Below, piece by piece: positions 25,276 to 35,277 of a stretch of DNA of 64,000 nt (the stretch's first letter is position 1; each line of letters starts with the position of its first letter). The position numbers and the translations under genes are program-made. The notes under the pieces are model-generated. The model saw only the letters and a program-made list of their open reading frames with translations. It made no database searches and had not been told where the DNA came from. Origin of the DNA: Aldehydirespirator sp965203575 (GTDB lineage Bacteria > Actinomycetota > Acidimicrobiia > Acidimicrobiales > Aldehydirespiratoraceae). The DNA is taken from contig OZ241894.1 of assembly GCA_965203575.1 (NCBI GenBank), forward strand, positions 3,658,001 to 3,722,000. Reading direction: 5' to 3'.

Positions 25276-25636
25276 CGAGCCATTGACCCGCCTTAGAGAA
25301 TGCAACGCACGGAGGCCCACCAACCAACAGATCTGGGCGCTCGCGCGTTCCCAGACCTCCGGCACGAAGGATGTCGAGCGTGGTCAAGCCAACTTTGGAG
25401 CCCGCAGCGAGCGGAAAGAGGTCCGCTCGAAGGACCTGCTGTAGGCCCGGAAAGTGAGTCGGCGCGTTCTTCTCCATTGTGTCTGCCGCGTCCTCGTCCC
25501 ACTCGACAGCAGCGAGGATCGAGAAGCCCGCCGCCTCGATTCCCAGATCGAGGCCCCCAGCGCCCGAAAACAGTGAGATGGCTGAGCCGACGTGCACGTC
25601 GCCAGTTTGCACGTTGTTACTCCGTTCGTGGTGCAT
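25276..25636 (-). pseudogene. cytosine-5 DNA methyltransferase, 5' fragment (split by IS21)
   Basis: The N-terminal part of the m5C methyltransferase: motif I ISLFSGAGGLDLGIEAAGF binds S-adenosylmethionine and motif IV GGPPCVAFSKAGQW carries the catalytic cysteine. The gene breaks at QWL where the IS21 element begins; the frame then runs into IS sequence. The ATG at 25636 follows AGAGG. The gene is divergent from the helicase operon that begins at 25890, sharing a 250-base control region. Confidence 0.92.
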
Positions 25637-25889
25637 CCTCTACTTAGTACGACCCGAGTTGGATGGCGCGGCACGGAGGTCGGGCGATGCTCAGGCATGA
25701 GTACCACGGCCAGGCACGCTCCGGCACCAACCACCCTCGGTCGACTTCGGCACGAAGCCGCTTGAGACCGCTGCGACCTCGTTCCACTGGCTGTCTGTCA
25801 CACCGAGGAAGTACAAATGGAAGGGTATTACAAGTGACCCAGCACGCTGTGGTGGGTCCAAGCGCGACGCAACGAAGTGTGAGGGCGTG
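25637..25889. promoter_or_regulatory. divergent control region of the defence locus
   Basis: Non-coding sequence between the methyltransferase (left) and the operon to the right; both promoters must lie here. GAGGG before the ATG at 25890 is the likely ribosome-binding site. I see no strong operator or hairpin. Confidence 0.4.
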
Positions 25890-27343
25890 ATGCGACTGTC
25901 AGCCGAGTGGGAATCGTACCTGCGTTGGAACGTCGCGATCGCTGAGGTTGTCTACTCACGTGACAGAGCTGGCCAGCCCGTCTATCTGGATCTTGAAGAC
26001 GATGTGCTGGCCCCGATCAGAGATATCGCCGCACCCGACGCCGACGACCCTACGACAGCTCTAGTTGCCGCTGTCAAGGCGACCCTTGACCTCAGTGGCG
26101 GAGCGTCGAAGGTGTTCACTGCGCACCTCTACGCCTTGAAGTTGTGGCATCGCGGTTCAATGCTCGATCCGCCGCCCACACTTGCACTTCTCGCGATTTT
26201 CATCCTAGCCGCTGAGGTGATGCGCGAGGGTGAAGGCATGAAACCTCATAATTTTTATGGTAGATTAGCAGAACTACTTAATTTGAATGACGCGACGCTC
26301 CAGAAAGTGCAACACGCGTACCGCCGGCCCATCGATGGTGCACCGTTCTCGGAATGGTTGTGGGACTCACTCAGTGACTGGCTTGAGATGCTTGAAGGGA
26401 ATCGAGGCCTTCCCACGGCCTTTGCGCTCGGCCATGCCCACATCGGTATGCCGCTCTCGCAAGCACTCGTCCGTCTGACGGATCGCGAGAGATTCGGTGA
26501 CCTCTTTGCACTCAACTCCCTGCCTCCCCGCAGTTCACTAACTGCATTCGACATGGAACCGCTGATCGACGATTGGATCTCCAGAACTCCATGTCCAGCC
26601 AGCAACGCACTGGAGCGCTTGTGGAAGAGCGGAGCTGAGGCGCGGACCCGCATCACCGAAGTCGCTGTGCTGACTCTCGAGTCCTGGGAGGGGACCCCGT
26701 CAGCGTCCTCCGCACTCGGGGTTGGTGCTGCCATTGACAACGTTCGTGCCAAGGTTGTCCTTCGAACGTTTCCGGCTCGGCGCCTCGACGTAGGACTAGT
26801 CGTGCCAGCTCACACAACCGAGGCCGTTGAAGTCGTCGAGGTCATCGACACTCAGGGGTCAAGCCTCGGAACCCTCGAACTCGTGCCAGCGGCATCCAAC
26901 TATCTCGGCCTTGCCAATGATGAGGCGATCGACTCGGCCAGTTTTCTGTCGGGAGAGGTGCTCCTAAGGCGGCCCGGCCAAAATCAACCATTGCGACGCC
27001 GTTCACGGCGAGCGGTACCAATGCGCCGCGACGAACTTCTGCTCGCCTGGGTCGAGTGCGAGAGAGTGCAGCTCGGCGAAGAGTCGCTGATCCTCGTGCG
27101 CAGTGAAATCGCGCCTGCCGCTATCAAGCTCCTCAATGAGATTGCACGACCAGGATACACGGTAGACGAGCAGGTGCCGGGACTTCCCAGCGGTTGGACT
27201 CTGCTCTCAGGTGTCCAGATTCTCTCATCGATTCCCATCGAACAACGAAAAACCCTTCTGGTAGATTTAAATATTTTTCAGTCTCTCTCATCATCCCAAT
27301 TGGCGCTTCAAGGTGGGCTGCGTCTTCCAGGCAACATTGCTAA
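25890..27343 (+). pseudogene. large defence-locus protein, 5' fragment (split by IS5)
   Basis: The first 484 codons or so of a protein I do not recognise by motif. As it stands the frame runs 16 bases into the IS and stops at 27359, the last few residues being encoded by the terminal repeat. Excising the IS with one TAA joins it to 28310-29909 in the same frame for a total of 1,018 codons. The region is helical and polar without transmembrane segments. Its position between a cytosine methyltransferase and a DruE-like helicase matches that of the DruF/DruG proteins in Druantia type II, but I cannot confirm homology from sequence alone. Confidence 0.85.
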
Positions 27344-28306
27344 GAGCGCGCGCAAATAGGTGACCATCCACCTGTCGTTGTGTTGGCCCGAGTGGACTCT
27401 CGGGTGTCTCACCCAACGACAACGACATGGTGGAGGTGGTTCAAGCATGCTTGCTTTGGTGCCGAGGGTGGTGGATGCGCTGTGGGCGGCGTTCGAGCCG
27501 CGGATCCCCGAGCATGAGGAGGTGGTGCATCCGTTGGGCTGTCACCGGCCGCGGATCGCGGACCGCGATGTGTTCGAGGCGATCCTGTTTCGGCTGGTGA
27601 CGGGCTGTTCGTGGGATGTGGCCGGCCGGCTGGGCAAGGGCGGCGAGACGACTCTTCGGACCCGTTACAACGACTGGAACGCCCACGGCGCGTTCGACGC
27701 GCTGGCGGCTGAGGCCATCGAGGGCTATGACCGCATGGTGGGGCTGGACTTGTGCGACGCGTCGGTGGACGGGTCGATGCACAAGGCGCCCTGCGGCGGC
27801 GAGGGGACCGGCAAAAGCCCTGTTGACAGGGCCAAACTGGGCTGGAAGTGGTCGGTTCTGTGCGACCGGGCGGGCATCCCGGTCAGCTGGGCCGCCGACG
27901 GCGCCAACCGCAACGACCAAGCTCTGCTGGAGCCCACCTTGGCCCACGCCCAACAGCGCGGGCTGATCCTCGACGTCGAGACGCTCCACCTCGACCGCGG
28001 CTACAGCGGCGACCCGGTGCTGCGCACCTGTGAGCGTTACGGCATCGACGACGTGGTGCGCTCACACAAACGCAGCCGACGCAGCGCCCGCCGCCGGCCC
28101 AGGACCGTGCCGCTGGGGCTGCGCTGGAGCGTCGAGCGCACCAACTCGTGGCTGTCGAACTTCGGGCAGCTGCGCCGCAGCACCGACCGCAACACCAGAG
28201 CCCGCCTCGGGCAACTCGCCCTCGCCGTCGCTGTGATCCTCACCGTCAAACTGTTCAAATGGGCCGACCGATACCACCACACATAGCCGCCTATTTGCGC
28301 GCGCTC
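27344..28306 (+). mobile_element. IS5-family insertion sequence (963 bp)
   Basis: Terminal inverted repeats GAGCGCGCGCAAATAGG at both ends (27344 onward, and reverse complement ending at 28306), flanked by the 3-base direct repeat TAA (27341-27343 and 28307-28309). One DDE transposase gene fills it. TNA-type 3-base duplication suits the IS1031/ISL2 branches of the IS5 family. It interrupts the large protein of the defence operon. Confidence 0.94.
27447..28286 (+). CDS. IS5-family DDE transposase
   Basis: A 279-residue transposase. The N-terminal DUF4096-like domain contains FRLVTGCSWDVAGRLGKG. Catalytic residues are in CDASVDGSMHKAP (Asp), LHLDRGYSGDPV (Asp) and LRWSVERTNSWLSNF (Glu). The ATG at 27447 follows GGAGGTGG. 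The gene is complete, so the element could be active. Confidence 0.94.
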   Translation: MLALVPRVVDALWAAFEPRIPEHEEVVHPLGCHRPRIADRDVFEAILFRLVTGCSWDVAGRLGKGGETTLRTRYNDWNAHGAFDALAAEAIEGYDRMVGLDLCDASVDGSMHKAPCGGEGTGKSPVDRAKLGWKWSVLCDRAGIPVSWAADGANRNDQALLEPTLAHAQQRGLILDVETLHLDRGYSGDPVLRTCERYGIDDVVRSHKRSRRSARRRPRTVPLGLRWSVERTNSWLSNFGQLRRSTDRNTRARLGQLALAVAVILTVKLFKWADRYHHT

Positions 28307-28309
28307 TAA

Positions 28310-29909
28310 GTGGTCGAGTTCCCTTCCCCCGGAGTTGCGCGCTACGACTGATGCCGATTTTGGCATCAGAGCCTCGATCACCTGCATTCGTCAGCGAAGC
28401 TCAACACGCCCCGACGATTGCGAGGTCGATAGTTCAGGTGGGGTGTTGCTTTGGGACCTCGCTCAAGCAGCTCTAGTGGACGGCGACTACAGGATCAGGG
28501 TGAGTCAACGAGGAGAACCAACAGGCACACTCACGCTTCGGCTTCGCTCGGCGGATAGCCCGGCACTGGCCATCGATGACGACCTTCCACCTATTGCCCA
28601 TGATCCCGCAGCCGGAGGCTTCGGATTGCTTGCGCAACGGACCGAGAACACTGATGCAATTCGCGGTGCCGAGAATGTCGGAGCCCAACTCTGTAGCCGC
28701 GATCCTCCCTCGATACCCGGATGGCACGCAGCTCGAAAGGAACGAGGGAGGACGACAGCACCGACGAACCGAATTAGTTTTGCCGCTCCAGACAGCAGCT
28801 CCTGCATGGTGACCGGAGGCCACCTGATGGCACTCGAAACAGCGCGTCGCGGAGTTAGCACGGTGGAGGGCGTCTGCAGGTATTGCGGGCTCGTCAAGCG
28901 CTACCCGGCGTTTCGCGGTAAGGCGAAGTCCAGGCGAAGGCGTTCCACAACCGCGATTCCCCCGAGGATCGAAGTGTCGGAACTCACACCAGTCCGAGCA
29001 GCCGACAGCATCGATTGGGCTGCGGCGTTCGACGCTGTTTGTCACGTTGGCACCGGGCCAGCATCCGCCCTCGCTCGGATCGCGGCTCAGATGGAGGGGA
29101 GCAGCCTCTTCGGTGATGCGTTCGAACGGAGACTCGAACAGCTTGGCCACATCGAAATCGAGCGCTCGACAGGGTCACTCGCTGCCAGAAGCTGGGAGGT
29201 GGTCGAGCCTCTGCTAGTTGGGTTGGACGACGGGTCGGCAGCAGTCGCCGGCTTCCGTAGCGTTGGCATGATGCTCGTGATTGAAGACCATGTGCGTGAA
29301 TGTAAGGGCACACTCACGATCGAGCAGATGGACGCACCGCCAGTGATCCGGATTGCCGGATTGAGCGAAGCTGAGCTCGACGACTTAGCCACCCTCATGG
29401 GAGCAGCTACTGACAGGTCGGCTCGCTTCATTCCGGGTGCCGCACAACAGCTGTGCACGATGCTGCCAGCGCTCAGCGAAGCTCGTCAGGGCCTGCCTAC
29501 AACCACGTCGATCGGAGCTCCTAGCTATGAGAAGTGGAACACGGTCACGGCGCGCTTCGAACCGGTGCAACATGCATCGTCTTCTGGCGCGTTCCGTCTC
29601 GGCGGCGCCACTCGCACCTATGTCTACAGGACCCTCCAAGACGTAGGAGCGACGCGAGCGACACTGGGCGATGCTCGGATTGTCAAGTATCTTGCCGCGG
29701 CCGATGCTGGACGATCGTTGGTCGGCTATGACATGGCGTCCCAAGTTCTCTACGTTCCGCTCGGAGCCGACCTCCCGGGCCTATATGGCCGCGCCGCGGT
29801 GCTCTGCTCCGGTTGTCCTCCACGGGAGAATCTCGAAGAGCGGCTCCTTGAGTATCGACGGGTTCCACCAAACGTGGCGGCTCAACTCTCCTACCTGTTG
29901 ATGTCATGA
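28310..29909 (+). pseudogene. large defence-locus protein, 3' fragment (split by IS5)
   Basis: Continuation of the protein beginning at 25890. The frame is open from the IS boundary (WSSSLPPELRATTDADFGIR onward), so the TTG-initiated frame at 28335 is not its natural start. A CRYCGLVKRYP motif at 28880-28912 and a later CSGCPP suggest a zinc-binding site. It ends 13 bases before the helicase gene. An independent short form starting inside this fragment cannot be excluded. Confidence 0.85.
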
Positions 29910-29922
29910 CGCAGGGAGCCCA

Positions 29923-32900
29923 GTGACGATTACCAACCCGATACGGGTCTATGACGAAATCAAGGATGCCTATCTGCGCTACATCGACACGGCGTTCTGG
30001 CTCCGCTCCCCCGAACTCATGCTCGAACGAAGACAGATCTTGCGGGACACCGAACTCCTGTTCACCGAAGTTCTGCTGGAGCCCGTGCTTCCTTACGACG
30101 CGACAATCAAGTTGAGCCAGGTGATTGATGAACTTGGTATCGCCGAACGAGTGGGCGAGGTCGTAGGGGCAGCGCTGTTCAGTGAGCACACGAAACCCGG
30201 TGATCCATACCTCCTACGTGCCCATCAAGCCGAGGCTCTCCAACAGTCACTGAAACAGGGACTAGCCGAGGGACGAAACGTGGTCGTGACCTCTGGTACC
30301 GGGTCAGGCAAGACCGAGTCCTTCCTCTTGCCGGTCCTTACAAGGATCGTCGCGGAATCGCTTGACTGGCCAAGCGATCCACCAATCCATCGCTGGTGGG
30401 AACAACCGAGGACGGAGTGGCGTAGTGTTCGACATCTTTCAGCGCGTCCTGCTGCAGTACGAGCAATGGTTTTGTACCCCACTAACGCGCTCGTCGAAGA
30501 CCAGGTCACGCGGCTGCGTCGAGCGGTCCGATCCATCGCGACCGCGCAAGGTCGACAGCTCTGGTTCGGGCGCTACACGGGCTCAACCCTGGGACCGGGC
30601 CAGCCTCCGTCTGGACCTAGAGATCGCCGGAGAATTGGAGAGGTCGCCCGTCAGCTCCAGGCCATGACGCAGGAGTACGACGCTCTCCAGAACGAGGAGG
30701 GACTTGACCTCGCACAGTTCGCGGATCCTCGCCAAGGTGAACTGCTCACGCGCTGGGAGATGGTAACCGATCCTCCGGACGTGCTCGTTACCAACTACTC
30801 GATGCTCAATGCCATGCTCATGCGTGAGATCGAGGAGCCCATATTCGAGGCGACGCGTCGCTGGCTCGCGAGCGACCCTCATAACGCCTTCTCCCTGGTG
30901 ATCGATGAGTTGCATCTCTATCGGGGGACACAGGGTTCAGAAGTAGCGATGATCGTTCGTAACCTCCTCGATCGGCTTGGACTCGCGTCGGACTCCCCGC
31001 AGCTTCGATGTCTAGCGACCTCAGCATCGCTCACCGATGATCCAACAGGACTCGACTATCTTGAGCAGTTCTTTGGGGTCTCGCGCACTTCCTTCTACGT
31101 CACAGCGGGCACGCCCCGCGCAATTCGCGCTGAGCTGCCTATTGCATCAGCCGAACTCGTCGACACCTGGTCAAGCGCTCGTGAAGAGGACAAAGCCAAG
31201 GCGGTCATCGATCGGTTCGCGTTGCCGAACGCCGTCGCATCCGCGTGCCGCGATGATCAAGGACGGATTCGTGCGACGCGCATCTCCAAGATCGCACAAA
31301 GGCTCCTTGATGACGACAGCAATGGAGTCGCGTTCGCGGTCACGCTGGAAGCGCTGAGTCGGATGGAAGCGGGACCCGAATCAGTGCCACTTAGAACTCA
31401 CATGTTCGCACGCACCCTTCGAGGACTGTGGGCATGTTCAAACCCCAACTGCGATCAGGTTGATCGTGACGAGAACCTAGGTGTCGGCCGAATCTCGGCA
31501 ATTGCCACCTCGACGTGCAGCTGTGGGGGTCGCGTGCTCGAGTTGCTGTACTGCTTTGAATGCGGCGACATCAGCCTTGGTGGCTACGTGGGAGCCGAGG
31601 AGAACGGCGCGACGTTCCTGACGTCGACTCCTGTCAGGGTGCCTGCGGAGCGCGCCGCGCCGGTGTTCAGGCGATCACACTCCGAGTATCGCTGGTATCG
31701 ACCCGGCGTCAAGAAGCCAACACGTGCTTGGAGTCCAACTACACCCGATGGCAGAAAGCTCACGATCGGATTTGCATCGGTTGACTACAACCCTTTGCTA
31801 GGGGCCCTGATCGCGCCGCCCGACGGCACAGCAACCGGAATGGTGGTCGCTGGCATCCCTGAGCAAGACCGATCACACACTCCAGCGCTCCCGGTGCACT
31901 GCCCGCGCTGCGATCAGCGTGCAGGCCTGCTCGATGGGACGAACTACTTCGCAGGTGAGGTGCGCAGTCCGATACGAGCACATACGTCCGGCCTGTCCCA
32001 ATCCACTCAGCTCCTAATGACGCAGCTGCATCGCTCGATGGGTGACGCTGTGGACGAGTCTCGCACCATTGTGTTTACAGACAGTCGAGATGACGCCGCG
32101 CGAACAGCGTGCGGGACCGAACTCAACCAGTTCCGCGACCTCGTCCGGCAGCTGACTCGTCAAATCCTGCAAGAACGAGAAGATCCTCTAGAGATCATGC
32201 GACGCGGTTCGGCTGACAGAGAATCGCTCGAACCCGAAGAGCGTGCGCTATTCGATCAGATCGCTGCCGACGATGTGGCTCTCGCTCAGGCATTCCTGAG
32301 ACAGCATCTAGGCGCAGCGTCGGACACCGACCGCGACCGCATCAAGGCGTTTGAGGCTGTGCACGGAGGACCCGAGCGGTACGTCACTTGGGGATCACTG
32401 ATTCACCGGCTGAGCCGCGAATTGCTTGCCATCGGCGTAAATCCAGCGGGCCCTGACGCTTCATTCCGGACAATCGACGGATCAGACGTGCCTTGGTATC
32501 GAGCGTGGCAACCCGCGGATCCGGGCAGCTGGCACCAGATCGAACCAGACATCGCGAACCAGACCCAGCAACTGCACAAGGAACGTCTAGCCGTCAGGGT
32601 GTGCGAGGGCGCTTTCGATCGCGCTGGGCGAGATCTGGAATCGATCGGCCTCGCGATCGTCGAGCCCTCTGCCAACACCGATGCCTGGCCACTTGACAAC
32701 GAGACCGCTTCGCAGGTGGTGCGGTCGGTGACCCGTATTCTTGGCGCTAGCGGTCGTTACGATGGCAACTACTACCGGCACCCCAGCACGAATCCACCTA
32801 AGAACGTCAAGGACTACCTGGTTGCCGTGGCCGCAGGTCGGTGCGACGAGGACACACTGATCGATCACGTGTCGACGACGTTCGACGCAAGCATCGCCCC

Positions 32901-35277
32901 CGGCTGGATTCTCGCCACGAGTCCCTTACGCACTACCTTGCGAGTGACTAGTCCCGGCTCGTCCGCGCTGTGGATCTGCCCCAACTGCGCACGAGTACAT
33001 CTCCATCCCTCCGCCGACGTCTGTTCGGGAAGCGGATGCAACACGCCGAGCCTCATCGAACAACCGGCTCTCTCCGACGACGCGGACTACTTCGCATGGC
33101 TCGCCAACATGCCTCCGCGCCGCCTGCGTGTTCGTGAACTGACTGGCCAGACCAAACCGCTGGAGGTCCAGCGCCAACGTCAGCGAATCTTCAAGGGCGC
33201 TTTCCTCCCAGCACCAAGGGAGCACCCCACGTGCGACGGCATTGACGCCCTAAGCGTCACAACCACCATGGAGGTCGGCGTTGACATCGGCTCACTCCGC
33301 TCCGTGATGATGGCCAACGTTCCTCCGCAGCGCTTCAACTACCAACAGCGTGTCGGCCGCGCCGGCCGTATGGGCCAACCCTTTTCCTTTGCGCTCACAT
33401 TGGTACGCGACCGCACCCACGACGACTACTACTTCAAGCACACTCACAAAATCACTGGGGATTCTCCACCCCAGCCATTCCTCGACACACGGCGGGATCG
33501 GATCGTTCGCCGAGTAGCGAACGCTGAACTGCTCCGCCGAGCATTTCTGTCCCTCGACGAGCCTCCTGAGAGGACGCCTGAGTCCGTCCACGGCACATTC
33601 GGTCGGACCGAGGACTGGGAGTTGAGGCATCGTCAGGGTGTGGCCAACTTCCTGGCGCAGGCGCCCGACGTTGAAGCAGTCGTAGAGCGCCTTGGCGCAT
33701 TTACCGGAATGACCGACGACGATCTTGCCGCCATCTCGGATTGGCAACGCTCCAATCTGGTTCGCGAGATCGACCGTTGCGTGGCCAGCCCCTACTACCT
33801 CCAAACCGAACTCTCGGAGTTGCTCGCCAACGCCGGGGTCCTACCAATGTTCGGCTTCCCGACCCGAGTGCGTGACCTCTATGGCCGATGGATCAGGTCG
33901 CGGGAGGACTTGGAGGTACATACGGTAAGCAACCGACCTCTAGACCAAGCCGTCGCTAACTTCTCACCCGGCTCCCAAGTAACCCGTGAGGGATCCATCC
34001 ACACCTGCACAGGCTTCGCCGCGTATGACATCAGGGCCGGGCGAGCCTACTCTGTTGATCCGCTGGGCGAGAAGATCGATCTCTACCGATGCGTGGAATG
34101 CAGCCTTACCGAAGTGTTCGGCCAGCAAGAACTCCCAGCCTGCCCCGCCTGTGGCGGCTTCCTAGACCTAGTGCCGCTTCATCAGCCGCTTGGCTTTAGG
34201 ACGTCATACTCGCCACGCGACTATGACGACCTAGTCGAGGGTGTCGGTTCTGTTGGGTTCCCCCAGCTCGCAATGCGACCCGGAAGCGGAGACTCGGAAG
34301 TAGTCGGAGCGATGGTCGTGGAGCGATGGGAGGATCCCGTCCGCGTGGTCTGCATCAACGACAACGAAGGAAGCCTCTTCCCGCTTCTCCGTCAGCCGGA
34401 CGGCACGGTCGTATGCAATGACGACTCGCTGTATCGCAAGCGCATGAACTTCGACTCAGAGGGCGCCATTCGACTTGAGCCGGCCGCGATCGGCGAGATC
34501 CGACCAACAGATGTGATTACACTCTGCCTGAACCAAGCGGCGCTACATGGTGGTGTTGTACCGACGGCTGCCTACCTGACGCCCGCGGGCGTGAGCGCTA
34601 TGTGGTCCTTTGCTGAGATCATGAGGCGAGGTTGTCAGGTTGCCCTAGACCTTCAGCCCGACGAGTTGCAGGTCGGTCTCCAGCCCATTCGGGTCGGAGA
34701 CTTCGAGACCCGTCGCGTCTTTCTCGCGGACCGCCTTGAGAACGGTGCTGGTTACGCCCCAGAGCTGGGCAGAGCAACTCACCTCAAGCAGGTACTGGAA
34801 GGGATACTCGAAGAACTCGCCATCGAATATCAGGCACCGAATCACTTGAATTGCGGCGAGTCCTGTCCAGACTGTCTGCGCAGCTGGGACAACCGCCGAC
34901 TGCACGGCGCGCTTGACTGGCGACTGGCGTTGGATGTAGCAGCGCTGGCGGCAGGACAGACGCTCCCAACCGATCGGTGGCTACGCCGTTCGGAAGGACT
35001 GGCTCATCTATTCGTCAAGGCATACTCCCAGGCACTGCCATGTCGGGTGGAAGTCGCCAGCGGCCTACACACAATCGTCCGTGCGGATGATCAAGCGGCT
35101 GTGATGCTCGGCCATCCACTCTGGATGCACGACGAGAGATATCTCAACGCCACTCAAGCCGAGGCATATGACACAATCCGATCCGACCTGGGCGTACCGA
35201 GAGTGACGATCTCGGATCTTTGGGTACTTGATCGGATACCCGCGAGGATCTTCAGGCTCTTACGTGGAACCGACTGA
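29923..35277 (+). CDS. DruE-like SF2 helicase with DUF1998 C-terminus
   Basis: A very large (1,784-residue) superfamily 2 DNA helicase. Residue positions are approximate: Q-like LLRAHQAEAL at 97, Walker A TSGTGSGKTES at 123, motif II VIDELHLY at 326, motif III CLATSASL at 365, FTDSRDDAART at 710, motif V TTMEVGVDIGS at 1116 and motif VI QQRVGRAGRMGQP at 1141. Several CxxC pairs suggest zinc sites (CSNPNCDQ, CSCGG, CPRCDQ, CPNCARVH, CPACGG). The end carries the DUF1998/MZB signature NCGESCPDCLRSW at about 1645. Length and architecture match DruE of Druantia; the DISARM DrmA/DrmB pair splits the same parts over two proteins. The gene is intact although both upstream partners are interrupted. 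It overlaps the nuclease gene by 14 bases. Confidence 0.9.
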   Translation: MTITNPIRVYDEIKDAYLRYIDTAFWLRSPELMLERRQILRDTELLFTEVLLEPVLPYDATIKLSQVIDELGIAERVGEVVGAALFSEHTKPGDPYLLRAHQAEALQQSLKQGLAEGRNVVVTSGTGSGKTESFLLPVLTRIVAESLDWPSDPPIHRWWEQPRTEWRSVRHLSARPAAVRAMVLYPTNALVEDQVTRLRRAVRSIATAQGRQLWFGRYTGSTLGPGQPPSGPRDRRRIGEVARQLQAMTQEYDALQNEEGLDLAQFADPRQGELLTRWEMVTDPPDVLVTNYSMLNAMLMREIEEPIFEATRRWLASDPHNAFSLVIDELHLYRGTQGSEVAMIVRNLLDRLGLASDSPQLRCLATSASLTDDPTGLDYLEQFFGVSRTSFYVTAGTPRAIRAELPIASAELVDTWSSAREEDKAKAVIDRFALPNAVASACRDDQGRIRATRISKIAQRLLDDDSNGVAFAVTLEALSRMEAGPESVPLRTHMFARTLRGLWACSNPNCDQVDRDENLGVGRISAIATSTCSCGGRVLELLYCFECGDISLGGYVGAEENGATFLTSTPVRVPAERAAPVFRRSHSEYRWYRPGVKKPTRAWSPTTPDGRKLTIGFASVDYNPLLGALIAPPDGTATGMVVAGIPEQDRSHTPALPVHCPRCDQRAGLLDGTNYFAGEVRSPIRAHTSGLSQSTQLLMTQLHRSMGDAVDESRTIVFTDSRDDAARTACGTELNQFRDLVRQLTRQILQEREDPLEIMRRGSADRESLEPEERALFDQIAADDVALAQAFLRQHLGAASDTDRDRIKAFEAVHGGPERYVTWGSLIHRLSRELLAIGVNPAGPDASFRTIDGSDVPWYRAWQPADPGSWHQIEPDIANQTQQLHKERLAVRVCEGAFDRAGRDLESIGLAIVEPSANTDAWPLDNETASQVVRSVTRILGASGRYDGNYYRHPSTNPPKNVKDYLVAVAAGRCDEDTLIDHVSTTFDASIAPGWILATSPLRTTLRVTSPGSSALWICPNCARVHLHPSADVCSGSGCNTPSLIEQPALSDDADYFAWLANMPPRRLRVRELTGQTKPLEVQRQRQRIFKGAFLPAPREHPTCDGIDALSVTTTMEVGVDIGSLRSVMMANVPPQRFNYQQRVGRAGRMGQPFSFALTLVRDRTHDDYYFKHTHKITGDSPPQPFLDTRRDRIVRRVANAELLRRAFLSLDEPPERTPESVHGTFGRTEDWELRHRQGVANFLAQAPDVEAVVERLGAFTGMTDDDLAAISDWQRSNLVREIDRCVASPYYLQTELSELLANAGVLPMFGFPTRVRDLYGRWIRSREDLEVHTVSNRPLDQAVANFSPGSQVTREGSIHTCTGFAAYDIRAGRAYSVDPLGEKIDLYRCVECSLTEVFGQQELPACPACGGFLDLVPLHQPLGFRTSYSPRDYDDLVEGVGSVGFPQLAMRPGSGDSEVVGAMVVERWEDPVRVVCINDNEGSLFPLLRQPDGTVVCNDDSLYRKRMNFDSEGAIRLEPAAIGEIRPTDVITLCLNQAALHGGVVPTAAYLTPAGVSAMWSFAEIMRRGCQVALDLQPDELQVGLQPIRVGDFETRRVFLADRLENGAGYAPELGRATHLKQVLEGILEELAIEYQAPNHLNCGESCPDCLRSWDNRRLHGALDWRLALDVAALAAGQTLPTDRWLRRSEGLAHLFVKAYSQALPCRVEVASGLHTIVRADDQAAVMLGHPLWMHDERYLNATQAEAYDTIRSDLGVPRVTISDLWVLDRIPARIFRLLRGTD

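Noticed and set aside
27344..27359. Natural C-terminus KSARK of the 490-codon frame
   Set aside because: These last codons lie inside the IS5 terminal inverted repeat, so they are an insertion artefact.
28335..29909. Separate gene starting at TTG 28335
   Set aside because: The frame is open upstream to the IS5 boundary and joins exactly to the fragment at 25890-27343 once the IS and one TAA are removed.
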